Assembly (NCBI RefSeq): GCF_048544455.1
Contig: NC_133537.1
Coordinates: forward strand, 68,233,634-68,297,633
Length of the DNA stretch: 64,000 nucleotides
Reading direction: 5' to 3'
Source of the DNA: Silene latifolia
Lineage: Eukaryota; Streptophyta; Magnoliopsida; Caryophyllales; Caryophyllaceae
Part shown: positions 1-10,710 of the stretch, one piece after another
Numbering within the stretch: the stretch's first letter is position 1
Layout of the letters: each line of letters starts with the position of its first letter
The notes under the pieces: model-generated
What the model saw: only the letters and a program-made list of their open reading frames with translations
Database searches by the model: none
What the model was told of the DNA's origin: nothing
Position numbers and translations under genes: made by a program

Positions 1-318
1 GAAGGCTTTGGTTCGAATTTCCTATCGCTCCGGTAATTCGAACCCCTTGTAAAGATTTTCATTTGTCGGCTCAGAATGACTTGCTATAGTTGCTTCTTGA
101 CCATGTTGGAATTTCGGAGAAGTGACTGTCTCTGTTGAAGAAGAAGAAGAAGAGAGATGTAGGTGGATCTTCTTGAACAGAGCGTTCTCGTAGTAACTTG
201 ACAGAGTACTCAGCTCTTCCTCTGTCGGCAACACCCTTGATGATCGTCTCAACTCGCGCAAGGATTTCTCAATCTCAGGATTGAACGGTACTAATTCACC
301 ACCCTGTGACCTGCGCAT
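1..318 (-). pseudogene. gag N-terminus of A1 (partial)
   Basis: This is the start of the A-family Gag, opening MRRSQGGELVPF from an ATG at 316-318. It matches the starts at 46075 (A2) and 57982 (B), which supports the choice of start. The visible part is the acidic N-terminal region (a run of TEEELSTLSSYYEN) ahead of the capsid-like domain, which lies beyond the window edge. Near 26-33 the sequence differs from A2 at two CAG/CTG positions, and the reading frame is lost upstream. This may be sequence error rather than decay. Confidence 0.75.
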
Positions 319-427
319 AAGAAGAAACTACAAAAAGAATATAAGAAAAGTTTAAGGAACGGATGTCCCTTAAACTAGGAAAGACTAAATAAAAACAACT
401 AAAAATTAGAACAATTGCCTACCCTAA

Positions 428-439
428 GCAACGGCGCCA
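428..439 (-). promoter_or_regulatory. primer-binding site of A1
   Basis: Read on the minus strand this is TGGCGCCGTTGC, five bases downstream of the 5' LTR. The same site is longer in A2 (46180-46194), B (57862) and F (6737), where it reads TGGCGCCGTTGCCGGGGA, a site typical of Athila/Tat-type plant elements. In A1 the continuation is altered (CCGG replaced by TTAG on the minus strand). Confidence 0.8.
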
Positions 440-444
440 AAATT

Positions 445-1966
445 TGATACCGTCGTTGTGAGTACCAAAAATAATATTTATAATTCCTATTAAAACTAAC
501 CTAGGCTAGTGGTAACAGGGTCGAACCACAAGGAGGCGAATGTAATTAAAAGTTGTCTAAAATTAGTCTAAGGTAACAAGTGTGGGGGTTGATTTGATTT
601 GGTCTATAGGTAAAAGCAATAAAGATAATAAACTAAAGAAATATATTAAATCGAATACAAAGAAGGGTACTAGGATGGTCGGTTCACTATAGTTTGGTGG
701 CAAAGAAACTAAGTCGGTCTAAAACAAACACATGAGGCGGGAAAACAAGAGGTCCTCTGGGTCCACTCTTAACAGATAAAATCTTTCGATCTCGCTATAA
801 GACCCTAATATCACTAATACTGACTCTCGTCCTGAAAAGTGACTAATAATCTAAACTTTACCTATCTTTCGATCTCAAAGATAGTTTAGTCATTTTAATT
901 GGTGATCTAACAACTGTCCCTATCTCTCGATCTAATGGGTCAGTCATATCCTAAACATTCAACTAGTCGTGTGCACTCGATTCGTCGAATAAAGAATTAA
1001 AACAATTAAAATGAAGGTAATACCTCACATGGTCAGTCGATCGACCAGGTATGGCAGTCGATCGACTGACACGCGATTCAGGCCATGTTAATTATACGCC
1101 TCCTAATCTATAGTTCCCCTACATCCTAGCACAAGCAATTTAGCTACTCATACTGAAATTAAAGGCAACAATAAAATCGGCTAAATAAACTACATAATTC
1201 ATGATTAATGCGGTAAAATAAACAATTAACATAAGACGGCAATTCGGCTTTGGGGAAACTGATCTAGCAATTCTACAACTACGAATGAATGCAAAACAAC
1301 TGAATAAAACCAGAGAATACCGTGTGAATTGCGAAGGAAAAGAACAAAGCTGAATGCAACAGTGAATTGTATTCAATACCGAAGTAATCCTCGAACCCTA
1401 ATTAATAAACTCAAACTAAACGGAATTGAAAACTGAATGTAAAACTTAGATAAAAGCTAGATGATTATATCTCTGAACTAGGTTACGTTATATAGCAAAA
1501 ATCACGTAACTTTTATTTCCAAAACCTAAATACCATGGGCTTCAAGTTTCCCAATCTTTTAATTCTCGTCTGAAGTAGCGTCTTGGTCGATCGATTGACT
1601 GGGCCGGTCGATCGGGATGCGATGTCTGATAACTTCTCGGATCCGTGGGTTGGTCGATCGACTAAAGTAATCGGGTCGATCGATCGCATTGTAGTACTTG
1701 ACTTCTATAGTCTCGTGGATTTGTCTTTTGGGCCTTGAAATGCGCATCAAGCTCGTTCCTTAAGTGAATACTTCTCGTCAAATGCAATGCAGGATACTCG
1801 GGGATGGATTTAGCTCAATTTCCGTTGAATTCTTCACATTTCTGCAATAATGTACAAAAACACGAAAGTAGACGGAAATAGGGGAAATGGTAGCTTAAAC
1901 TACACAAATGAGCTCTGAAATGCGTGTAAAATGAGGTATAAAACATCATATAAATGACACGCATCA
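445..1966 (-). repeat. 5' LTR of A1 (1522 bp)
   Basis: On the minus strand the LTR opens TGATGCGTGTCATT and closes GGTATCA, giving TG...CA ends. It aligns over its full length with 46200-47727 (A2) and more distantly with 56344-57856 (B). It contains several GTCGATCGAC palindromes, near 1037, 1056, 1588-1620 and 1650-1685. The small reading frames inside it are not conserved as proteins in the other copies. Confidence 0.9.
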
Positions 1967-2700
1967 TCGCAATTGGATAAAATAAAGGCACACGGATCAA
2001 TGACAAGGCAGCAGGTTGCTAGACGCAAGGAAGAACAAGGGGGGATGAACCGAGACATTCAAGTGATACAAAGGCCACGTTTGAATTAAATAACAAACAG
2101 CCAGCAGGAACGTTGAAATGGTCAGCAGGAACATTGCAGCGATCAGCAGAAGCTTTGACAAAGTCAGCAACCACATCCTATTTCATAGGAAGCGGGGCGT
2201 ATGGTTTAGCATATGTAGGGAGCATGTGTAACGACTCAAAGAAGGGCTATAAAAGAACAACAAACATCAGATTCAAGGCATTCATCATTGGCTCCACTCG
2301 AAGAAATATCATTCACCACATGAAACAAATAATATCATCTACACACTTAGAAATTAATACATCGTTCATCTCAATTGTACTTAGTCGTTTGGAGATCACT
2401 GTTGTACCTCCTGATCATTCCAGTTAGGTTCACCCTCGGATACTATTACTACTAGTGGATCATTGGTGGGATACCATTTCCCCCCGCAGTTTTTCCCACA
2501 TTTTGGGTTTCCCGCGTCACCATTTTGCTTGTGTCACTTGTCTCTCTTTCTTTTTTGTTTGTCTTTCTTTCGTACTAGTTGTTTACTTTCGTTCTCGCTA
2601 TGTTCTTATTACCGATCTACTTAAGTCCTTAATATCTTATTTTAATTGGAATAGCCGCATTGACTCACAAATCTATAGTCGGTAAAATCTTACCAAAACA
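1967..2700 (+). repeat. 5' LTR of C1, right part
   Basis: This matches 41696-42420 (C1 3' LTR) and 47728-48460 (C2 5' LTR). It ends ACCAAAACA immediately before the PBS. The missing first 145 bp correspond to 41551-41695 and should lie left of A1. By eye it has about 11 differences from C2 over 734 bp but about 36 from its own 3' LTR partner, so the block duplication is younger than the insertion of C. Confidence 0.88.
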
Positions 2701-2701
2701 G

Positions 2702-2719
2702 TTTGGCGCCCACCATGGG
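2702..2719 (+). promoter_or_regulatory. primer-binding site of C1
   Basis: TTTGGCGCCCACCATGGG lies one base after the LTR. The Tat-type element E has the same kind of site (TTGGCGCCCACCGTGGGG at 25896), and C2 has an identical one at 48462. Confidence 0.85.
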
Positions 2720-2779
2720 ACATTGTGGTTAAATCTTGGTTAAAATACCTCTTTTCGAAGTATCCTAACATCTCTATAA

Positions 2780-4888
2780 TTGGTCATGTTAGGATCCAAT
2801 CAGAACGTATCAGATCCGATGAGTACATCAGTGCAAACTCCAGTAGTAGGGGCGACGCCAGTAACCTCCAGTGTCCCAACAACGGCAGTCCCTACCACCA
2901 GAGTGACTGCAGGTCAGGCTCAGTCCCAAGTATCAGCAAAGCCTCCTTACTCCCCTAAAATCACAGATCAGGGAGTAGGGAAGGCTGGCAAATCACCAGT
3001 TATTAATCCTGTGCCAAAGCCTAATAAGGATGGGAGTCCGCAGCGCCCAGGATCACCAGGACATCTGATAGGAGCTCATTTCCTAGGAGCATCACAACCG
3101 GATCCGGTACAACAGTTGCTCTAAGGGATGACATCCTTGCAACAGGCGGCGACAGGGTTACAAAGAGACAACCAGTCCTTGCAGGAGAAGATAGATGCTG
3201 TGTCACCCCTGGGAACGACCCAGCAGATGGAAAGGTCGACACTCGGCCAGGGGAATTCCAGGGAGTACTCAGGGAGGCTACTGCCGCAGAATCTAGTAAC
3301 CAGGCTCGATATGGATACGCTGCCACCAGGGGAAACCACGCCACCCGAGCAAGCATATCCAACAGGAACGGTGGCCACCCAAGGTACGATCCAACCACCA
3401 GGGGTTCCACCACCACCAAGGATGCCACAAACGTACCCCATGGTACTCAATCATGTGGGATTAGGAGCACTGACACCAGATCCCATATCAACAACTAGCA
3501 GCACACCCGTGGTACCAGGGAGCAACCCAGGGGAACATTCAGTAAGAAACGCATACCTCGGGATATGCTCCTATATGCCGTATACCCCAGACAATCAGTT
3601 CAGGCCTATTGTGAACTCAACACCATTACCTGGAAGCTACATGGTACCTCCTTACATGCCAGGAGGAACACCAAGTTCATATGGGATCTACTCAGTACCC
3701 CACAACCAGGGTATGAGGATAGGAAGCCATGTAGAATAACAGTTGCAGGATATCAGGTCCCTACTCAGCAAGGTTCCAGGGTTACCACGTCCCATGGAGG
3801 TAGCAACCTCAGAGTGCTATGCGGATTCCCCATTCGTGGACAGCATTACCCTTGTCAGCATGCCAAAGGGGTTCACCACACCAACAATGACATTGTATGA
3901 TGGAATAGAGGATCCGCTGGAGCACATCAACCCGTACAAACAGAAAATGATGGTGGTTGCAGCAACAGGGCCTGAGAAGGAGGCATGTATGTGCAAAGGA
4001 TTCAGTTCCACCTTGTCAGGAGCCGCACTCCAGTGGTTCGTTAACCTTACCAACAAATCTATTTCCAGCTTTGCATGGTTAGTGAACGTTTTCAATCAGT
4101 AGTTCGCAAGCAGTCGCAAGCGATCTATACCGGATCGTCCAGAGGTTCAAGGAGTCCACCAGGGATTATCTCGCCAGATTCAATGTATAAAAAAATATCT
4201 ATCTATCCCTAGGTGCGACCCTACAACGGCAGTCAATGCCTTCAGAAGGGGACTGCATCGCGACTCTGATTTGTACAAGGATCTCACCAAGCATCCATGC
4301 GCCACCTTTGAGGAAGTCAAGCAAATGGCAGAGGCTACTTATCGCCTAGAGGAGGATGAGGATAGAAGGGACCTGTATGGAACAGAGTTGTCCAGCAGAA
4401 AAATCACAACAGAGAAAAAGAATGAAAGAGCCAAACCCTACAGCAAGAACACAGTGAACAAAGTCTCAGGAGAAACAGAGAGCACCGAGGCTCCACCTAA
4501 GCTCAGCGAGTATGGGTTCACCACTAGACTTGCTGGGGTAATGAAGGAAATCAGGGAGCTAGGGCAGAGGGCCAGGTGGCTCAAGAAGCCTACCCCCAGG
4601 CAGAACGACAGAAGAGATGCCAGGAAAAGGTGTGAATACCACAACGATATTGGCCACAATACAGAAGATTGTATAGTACTATGAAAGGAAGTGAAGCACC
4701 TCTATAGTGCTGGATGCTTGGATCACCTGCTCCCTATGGGGGAGAAATCTGGAAAGGTAAATACTGCTGACCAGGCCCAACCATCCCCACCTCCACCTTA
4801 CTCAAAGGTCGTGAGCGTCATCACAGGGGGGGTCGGAGATATGTGGTCTCACTTATTCAGCAGCAAAGCGCCATGCAACCGAAACTAA
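2780..4888 (+). pseudogene. gag of C1, multiply interrupted
   Basis: One reading frame can be followed from 2780 through 3128-3739, 3743-4102 and 4271-4888. The N-terminal part is Pro/Gly/Thr-rich. The capsid-like part (about 3780-4100) has YADSPFVDSI and MCKGFSSTLSGAALQWF, typical of plant Retrotrans_gag domains. A C-terminal knuckle RCEYHNDIGHNTEDC (about 4629-4675) is the CX2HX4HX4C form also seen in E and G. In-frame stops are at 3122 (CAA to TAA, absent in C2), 3737 (shared with C2), 4100 (TAG, probably from CAG), several around 4180-4210, and 4682 (CGA to TGA, absent in C2). It cannot encode a full Gag. Confidence 0.85.
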
Positions 4889-4978
4889 AGGATATAAACC
4901 AGAGTTCTCACTCAGGGTCAACAAACAGGATCTACCAGCAATCTCATTCGACGAGGCAGACGTACCTGATGAGGCAGA

Positions 4979-6732
4979 TGATGTGACCATAATTGGCGCA
5001 TATTTAGCCCCCGAATTACCATTGTTTTCATGCTTTTTAGTGCCTATTTGGGTCATTTCTTATCTTTAGTTCTTTGTTTTGCATATTCTTTGAGATTTTG
5101 ATCCCTTGGTAGGAAAGGAGTAAGAATCTTGCATTTTCATGGCAAAACAAGGCTAAATTGATCATATTCAATGACCAAGCATCAAGGAGAGACAAGACTA
5201 GAAGGCCTTTGTACATAGCATAGTAGAAGAGCATTGTTGAGAAAAGGATCCTTGAGTCCCCAAGGAAATCCCCAAGGAATTCATGGAGAAAAGGGAAGAA
5301 AAAGAAGAAGGAAAGTTGCTGAACTACAATCCGAACGGATTGTAGAGAATCCGTCCGTCCTCGCCAGTCCGAGCGTCCTCACCAGGAATCCGCTCGGATT
5401 CCCCATGCCCAGTCCGAGCGTCTTGTTCCTTGATCCGCTCGGATCGTCCATCCCAGATCCGGCCATCCCGACTCCCAGCCGCACGGATCACAGCACAGCA
5501 CAGTTTCGTTCTTCAAGCTACGAAATGGAGAAGCCCTTCTCTCGGATAATCCCGGAGGCTCCTTGCTCAACTTAAAAAGTGTAATTACTAGTTTAGCCCT
5601 TAGTTAACCCTAATGCATCCTCCCTAATTTTCACTATAAATACCCCATTAGTCTAATTAGAGGAGCATGTTCTTCTTATCAATAATTAGTGTAGTTAATA
5701 TCAATCAAATCTCTCTTCAATATTGTAATCAAATATTAATCAAGTTTTAATCCAAGTTTTAGTTCTTTAATCTCTCTCTTGTTCTTACTTTATTTTGGGT
5801 AATTGAAGATTATTTGGGTTATTATTGGGAGATTGACAACCTCTCAATCTAGGATTCAAGTACTTCTATTATTCTTGCTTTATTATTGGAATCATTAGTA
5901 GGTATAATCTCTTAATCCCTTTTTAATTATTGCTAATTATTTTCATTTATTCATCATGTTTCATTATGTTAGTATGATTGACAACCTTTCTAGCATGATC
6001 AATATGATAATGAGTGAGTAGTCTCTTAGCTAGGGTTTAATGGGTGATTAGGGAAACCAACATGGGGAATGATTCATGCTTAAATTAATATGCTTTCATA
6101 TCTTATTTGCTTGCTTGTTTTGATCTTAATACATGCACATGTTATATTTGATGAAATGCTAAGCCTATGAATCCTTGCATTTACTATCATCTTCTATCCT
6201 TTCAACTTGACTTGTAAGACATAACCCAACTCGAGTCTTGTTAGACCATGCATGTGTTAAGTAGGGAAGATTAAGTCGACTTGTAGGTGTTGTACAATCC
6301 AAGAGATTCGGCTCCGGGACCCAAACTTTCCTAGGATTGTAAGATATAACCCAACTCAATCCATCACAACAATAATTGCTTGCTTATAATTTGAGAACAT
6401 GTTTGTATGATCATATCCCATGATTCCCCTATGTACCCATGACACCCTAGTGCTTTTAATCAATTGTTTACACCCTTATTTTATTTATCTTGTTAGTTTA
6501 TTTTCATTGCTATTTTAGTTTAGTAACCTTCTACATCAACCCAATTTGTGACACCCCTAGACACCACTAGTTACAATAGAATCTTCATTTCAATACCCGT
6601 CCCTTGGGATCCGACCTTTACTTGCCTCTTTACTAATTGTAGAGTTGTTTGTGAAGTATAAATTGTGTTTTGTATCGACCATTGACCAACGACCACATAT
6701 GCTTAATTGTGAACACCAAATGGCTCCGATCA
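4979..6732 (+). repeat. 5' LTR of F (1754 bp)
   Basis: The LTR begins TGATGTGACC and ends CTCCGATCA, followed by the PBS. It matches 14300-16055 almost base for base. A motif-rich part (about 5328-5490) holds interrupted palindromes such as AATCCGCTCGGATT (5387-5400) and CAATCCGAACGGATTG. The short frames in it (for example 5234-5575) are not protein-like. Confidence 0.92.
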
Positions 6733-6736
6733 AAAA

Positions 6737-6754
6737 TGGCGCCGTTGCCGGGGA
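6737..6754 (+). promoter_or_regulatory. primer-binding site of F
   Basis: TGGCGCCGTTGCCGGGGA lies four bases after the LTR end. It is identical to the PBS of B (57862-57879) and of the A elements, linking F with the A/B family. Confidence 0.88.
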
Positions 6755-6872
6755 CGGTGTTTAATTGATTTAAGATTTCTTTTATTGTTTTTAGTTGTGT
6801 CTTTCTTCACCTTGGGGAAGTAAAACCCCTCAAGGTTTGTTCTAATTGTTTTTGAGTTGTTTGATATTTTGC

Positions 6873-9344
6873 ATGTCTAGAAGGTTACAAAGAGATTTGT
6901 TACCTTTTGACCGTGAAATCGAAAGAACCTTGACGAATAATAGGAGACTTGTTAGGAGGAATTTGGGAGGTGTTGGTGAAGTTGTTCAACCCACTAGTGA
7001 GTTTGTCAATCCTTTCGCAATAGAAGGAGAAGAAAACCCATTAAACAATACCACACAAAATCCACCTACAATGCCTAAATTCTCGTCACACTCTATACCC
7101 ACCGAGGAGGATCTACCAAATGGTACTCCTACCCCACAACATCTTACCGGAAACTTTATTGCCAAGTCCGCCTTCATCCAACTAGTTGAGAGGAGCCAAT
7201 TCGGGGGAATGCCTAGTGAGGACCCTCATTCTCATATAGAAACATTTTGTGATTATTGTGAAGCTATCTCTCAAACGGGCGTGACTCAAGACCAAATAAG
7301 ATGGGTCTTATTTCCTTTTTCGTTAATCGGCACCGCAAAGCAATGGTTGAAGGGCCTTGATAAGGCCACCCTTGGAATAGATTCTTGGAAGAAGCTAGCT
7401 CTAGCTTTCTACAAAAATTCTACCCAGGAAAAGACCAATATGCTAAGAGCTCAAATTACGGGTTTTAAGCAAAGGGTTGAAGAATCTTTGTATGAAGCTT
7501 GGGAGCGGTTCAAAGGTATTTGTCGCTCATGTCCTCACCATGGACTTAGAGAATGGTTTTTAGTGCAACAATTTTGGAATGGTTTATATGAAGATTCAAG
7601 GAACATTCTCAATATGGGATCAAATGGAATATTCACCGAAGTTGATGACAATCAAACATGGAACAAGATTGAGGAAATGGCGGTCCATAATTCGCAATAT
7701 AGTAGGCCTCGCAAGGCTACTAGAGGAGGAAAGTATGAAGTGGACACCGTTACTCAATTGGGTGCTCAACTTAGTGCTCACATTAACACAATCAACTTGA
7801 AGTTTGAACAAGCTATGGCTAGACTTGAGGAAAACTCAAAATCAACAAAGCATCATGTCAATGCCATGACGGCATCCTCATCAATCCCAAGCGGGATATG
7901 TGAGAATTGTGGAACCTTGGGTCATGACTCAAGCGAATGTAGGGGAACAACCGAACAAGTCAATGCTTTCCAAGCTTACAAAAGTGGTACCCCTTATTCA
8001 AATTTTTACAATGAAAACACCAAGTTCCATCCAAATCTCTCATACAAAAGCCAAAATGTCCAAAACCCTCAAACAACATACACTCCACCACCCATGAGAA
8101 ATCAAAATCAAAGACCCTTTTTCAATCAAAACCAAGGTTACCAAAATCAAAATCCATACAATCACCACAATGACCAAAGTTTTGATGTCCAAAAAGCGGT
8201 CCTCCAAATGCAAAAGAATCAACAAGAATTTTTCACCCAAATGCAAAAAGATAGCCAAGCAAAAGACACCACCATCAACAACATTCTAGCTCACACCAAG
8301 ATGTTGGAAACACAATTGACCCAACTAGCATCTTCAAGCTCACAAAGACAAAAGGGGCAATTACCACCCCAAAGCAACCCCCCTAGACATGAAACGGTTA
8401 GTGCCATTCACTTGAGAAGTGGTACAAGATATGAAGCACCGAAGAAGCAAGTTGAGGATGAAGTTGTGAGAGCTAGTGAGAATGAAGTTGTGGTGCAAGG
8501 TCCCAAAGAAGGGGAATCATCAAAAGAAGAAAGCTCAAAGAAAAATGAAGACAAAGCCAAAGAAAAGGAGCCCATTGTGATTAGACTTCCTTTTCCAAGT
8601 CGTCAAGCCAAGCCTAAATTTGATGATCAACTTGGGAAGTTCATGGAAATTGTGAAGAACTTAGAAGTCTCAATTCCTTTCACGGAATTAATCAATCACG
8701 TTCCGGCCTATGCAAAGTACATGAAAGATATCCTCACAAAGAAGAAGTCGATCCGGAAACTTGAGACTATCGCCTTCACTAAGGTGAGTAGTGCAATACT
8801 TCAAGGGAGTTCACCTCCAAAGTTAAAGGATCCGGGAAGCTTCTCAATACCGTGTACCATTGGCGACACAACGATCAACAAAGCCTTATGTGATCTAGGG
8901 GCTAGTGTGAGTGTCATGCCGTACTCGGTAAGTAAAAGGTTGGGAATGGGAGAGCTTAAATGTACCAATATCACTCTTCAAATGGCCGATAGATCGGCGA
9001 AGACACCGCTAGGGATATGGGAAGATGTCCCCGTGCGAATTGGGAAGTTTTTCATCCCGGTGGACTTTGTCATTGTTGATATGGAGGAAGATTCCAACAT
9101 TCCAATCATCTTAGGAAGACCTTTCCTACACACCGCGGGTGCGGTGATTGATGTGAAACATGGAGAGCTCACTCTAGAAGTGGGAGATGAAAGCATAACT
9201 TTTAATCTTGACAAAACCATGAGAGCTCCTCGTTTGCATGAGCCATGTTTCATGATTGATCATTATATAGGAAAGATGAGAAGAAGAAATCGGAACTCCA
9301 ATGAAGGAAGAAAGTTGAAGATGCTCCATTCAAAGAGCAAGTGA
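6873..9344 (+). CDS. Gag-protease polyprotein of F (about 823 aa)
   Basis: This is a single long open frame. The ATG at 6873 (MSRRLQRDLLPFDREIERTL) is preferred over the upstream TTG because it matches the starts of the A and B Gag. Domains in order: the Retrotrans_gag capsid-like region around residues 100-245 (AKQWLKGLDK, FYEAWERFKG-type helices, FWNGLYEDSR); a CX2CX4HX4C zinc knuckle, CENCGTLGHDSSEC, near residue 342; Gln/Asn-rich and acidic linkers; and an aspartic protease with ALCDLGASVSVMP near residue 671 and IPIILGRPF near 743. No RT follows. The product would assemble particles and mature them, with replication supplied in trans. The C-terminal continuation lies in another frame (next entry). 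This is the best preserved gene in the window. Confidence 0.9.
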   Translation: MSRRLQRDLLPFDREIERTLTNNRRLVRRNLGGVGEVVQPTSEFVNPFAIEGEENPLNNTTQNPPTMPKFSSHSIPTEEDLPNGTPTPQHLTGNFIAKSAFIQLVERSQFGGMPSEDPHSHIETFCDYCEAISQTGVTQDQIRWVLFPFSLIGTAKQWLKGLDKATLGIDSWKKLALAFYKNSTQEKTNMLRAQITGFKQRVEESLYEAWERFKGICRSCPHHGLREWFLVQQFWNGLYEDSRNILNMGSNGIFTEVDDNQTWNKIEEMAVHNSQYSRPRKATRGGKYEVDTVTQLGAQLSAHINTINLKFEQAMARLEENSKSTKHHVNAMTASSSIPSGICENCGTLGHDSSECRGTTEQVNAFQAYKSGTPYSNFYNENTKFHPNLSYKSQNVQNPQTTYTPPPMRNQNQRPFFNQNQGYQNQNPYNHHNDQSFDVQKAVLQMQKNQQEFFTQMQKDSQAKDTTINNILAHTKMLETQLTQLASSSSQRQKGQLPPQSNPPRHETVSAIHLRSGTRYEAPKKQVEDEVVRASENEVVVQGPKEGESSKEESSKKNEDKAKEKEPIVIRLPFPSRQAKPKFDDQLGKFMEIVKNLEVSIPFTELINHVPAYAKYMKDILTKKKSIRKLETIAFTKVSSAILQGSSPPKLKDPGSFSIPCTIGDTTINKALCDLGASVSVMPYSVSKRLGMGELKCTNITLQMADRSAKTPLGIWEDVPVRIGKFFIPVDFVIVDMEEDSNIPIILGRPFLHTAGAVIDVKHGELTLEVGDESITFNLDKTMRAPRLHEPCFMIDHYIGKMRRRNRNSNEGRKLKMLHSKSK

Positions 9345-9664
9345 ATTTTGACAAGGAGAGCTTACAAAGCTCATCAAAATCAACCAAGGAAGAAGATGAT
9401 GGCCTCATTGGCCAAGAAAAGAAATTGGGAGGGTTGTCTCCATCTAAGCAAGAGATTTTCAATGATCAACTCAATGAAGTTTGTGGTCTTTGGGACGACG
9501 AATTTGAAGGGATCTTTAATCCCTACATTGGGCATGCCATCGATCATGATCAACAACAAGGGCCACGGTCTATTGAGGACCTCTACCATAACAATGAACA
9601 AGCTTTTGATTACTTCTTCAAGGTGTTGAGCAACATCAACAACACCTTGAACATGCCTCCTTGA
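9300..9664 (+). pseudogene. frameshifted C-terminal tail of the F Gag-protease
   Basis: A second frame runs on directly from about 9300 and overlaps the end of the main ORF. It reads through an acidic/Ser-rich stretch (SSSKSTKEEDDGLIG) into GLWDDEFEGIFNPYIGHA and a helical end. It has no start context of its own and reads best as the tail of gag-pro, displaced by a 1-base change in the A/G run around 9305-9312. Whether the shift is real or a homopolymer error cannot be told from one sequence. Confidence 0.6.
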
Positions 9665-10710
9665 CATCTCATCAAGAATGAGAGTTTGGTGGAGTCCTCC
9701 CTAAACCACCACTTGTAAATATTTCTAACTCCCTAACTTACATTTAATTTTTGTATTGCATTTTTGTCATTTTTGGATTTATTCTTACTTTGATCAAAAT
9801 AATTGTCATGAAAAGAGAGAAGTGAGGGAGGGACTAATGATTTTAATTGATGTGTAGTGCTTTACCTTAGTGTGGGGATGGCAATTGCCTAGGCTATTCA
9901 TGCCTTAGTAGTGCCCCAACAATGAAGAACACAAGATTTGAAAGAAAGAAAGAAAGAATGATAAGGGAATGCGTTGGTGCACGGATGGACTGAATCCAGG
10001 TGTACACAAGGACCAATCCGAGCGGATTCCGAGAATCCGCCCGTCTGCGAGAGGATCCGAGCGTCCTGTCGAGAAGACGCCCGTCTTGGGCTGAAATAAA
10101 ACGCAAAATTCTTGATGTTGAAGAATCCGAGCGGATTTACGGAAAGACGCCGTCTCACGTAATCCGTCCGTCTTTTGAACAATCCGTCCGTCTTGCAGCT
10201 GAAGAAAAACAAAGAAAAATCTCTGGACAAGAATCCGCCCGTCCTAAGCGAAATCCGCCCGTCTCATCCAAAAAGAATCCGAGCGGATTCCCCAGAATCC
10301 GCCCGTCTCTAGGCGGGATTTTTGAAAATTTGAAGCTGCAGAATCCGAGCGTATTGCGCCTAATCCGCACGGATTGCCCCTGCGTCCTAATATTGTCGAG
10401 TTCTTTAAATACCCACCCCACCTTCATTCATTCATTCATTCACTCATAAACACTACCCATAACATCAAAACCCTCATCCTCTCCATCTCAAAAACAAAAA
10501 CCCTCAACAAAACTCACCAAAATCACATCAAACCATCCTTCAAATAACAAATCAATCACTCCATCTTCATTAACAATCAAAACCAAGAACAAAATCTTCA
10601 CCTTTGAATTGATTTTTGTTCTCATAAAGGCAAAGCCTTTCACCTTCAAAATCGATTTGGGCATTCTACAAATTGAAGATTTTTGATCTTTTTCTTGGTT
10701 ATCTCATCAA
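9665..10710 (+). other. F internal spacer with palindrome cluster
   Basis: There is no conserved protein. Positions 10015-10385 hold a cluster of AATCCGAGCGGATT palindromes (10015-10028, 10124-10137, 10276-10289) and many half-sites of the form AATCCGCCCGTC or AATCCGTCCGTC. The same motifs occur in the F LTRs. A (TTCA)n stretch lies at 10423-10445. A TTAGTGTGGGGATGG run near 9868 recurs at about 12745. The segment before 10711 is A/C-rich and looks like a leader for the next ORF. Confidence 0.7.

Larger units (their letters stand above)
1..1966 (-). mobile_element. A1: Athila-like gag-pro retrotransposon, 5' end only (partial, cut by window edge)
   Basis: The element is on the minus strand. 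Seen in order from the right: a 5' LTR (1966 down to 445), a primer-binding site, a leader, and the start of gag running off the left edge. It is inserted in the 5' LTR of C1: C1 sequence resumes at 1967 with TCGCA, and the uninterrupted site (ACTCGCAATTGG) is visible at 41694-41705 in the 3' LTR of C1. The same family occurs as A2 (43767-47727) and, as a diverged subfamily on the plus strand, B (56344-64000). Those copies show that the family has gag and protease but no reverse transcriptase. Confidence 0.88.

Noticed and set aside
1140..1376. 78-aa minus-strand frame, also at 46895-47131
   Set aside because: It lies within the A LTR. It is conserved only because the LTRs are recent copies, and the B LTR does not keep a clear equivalent.
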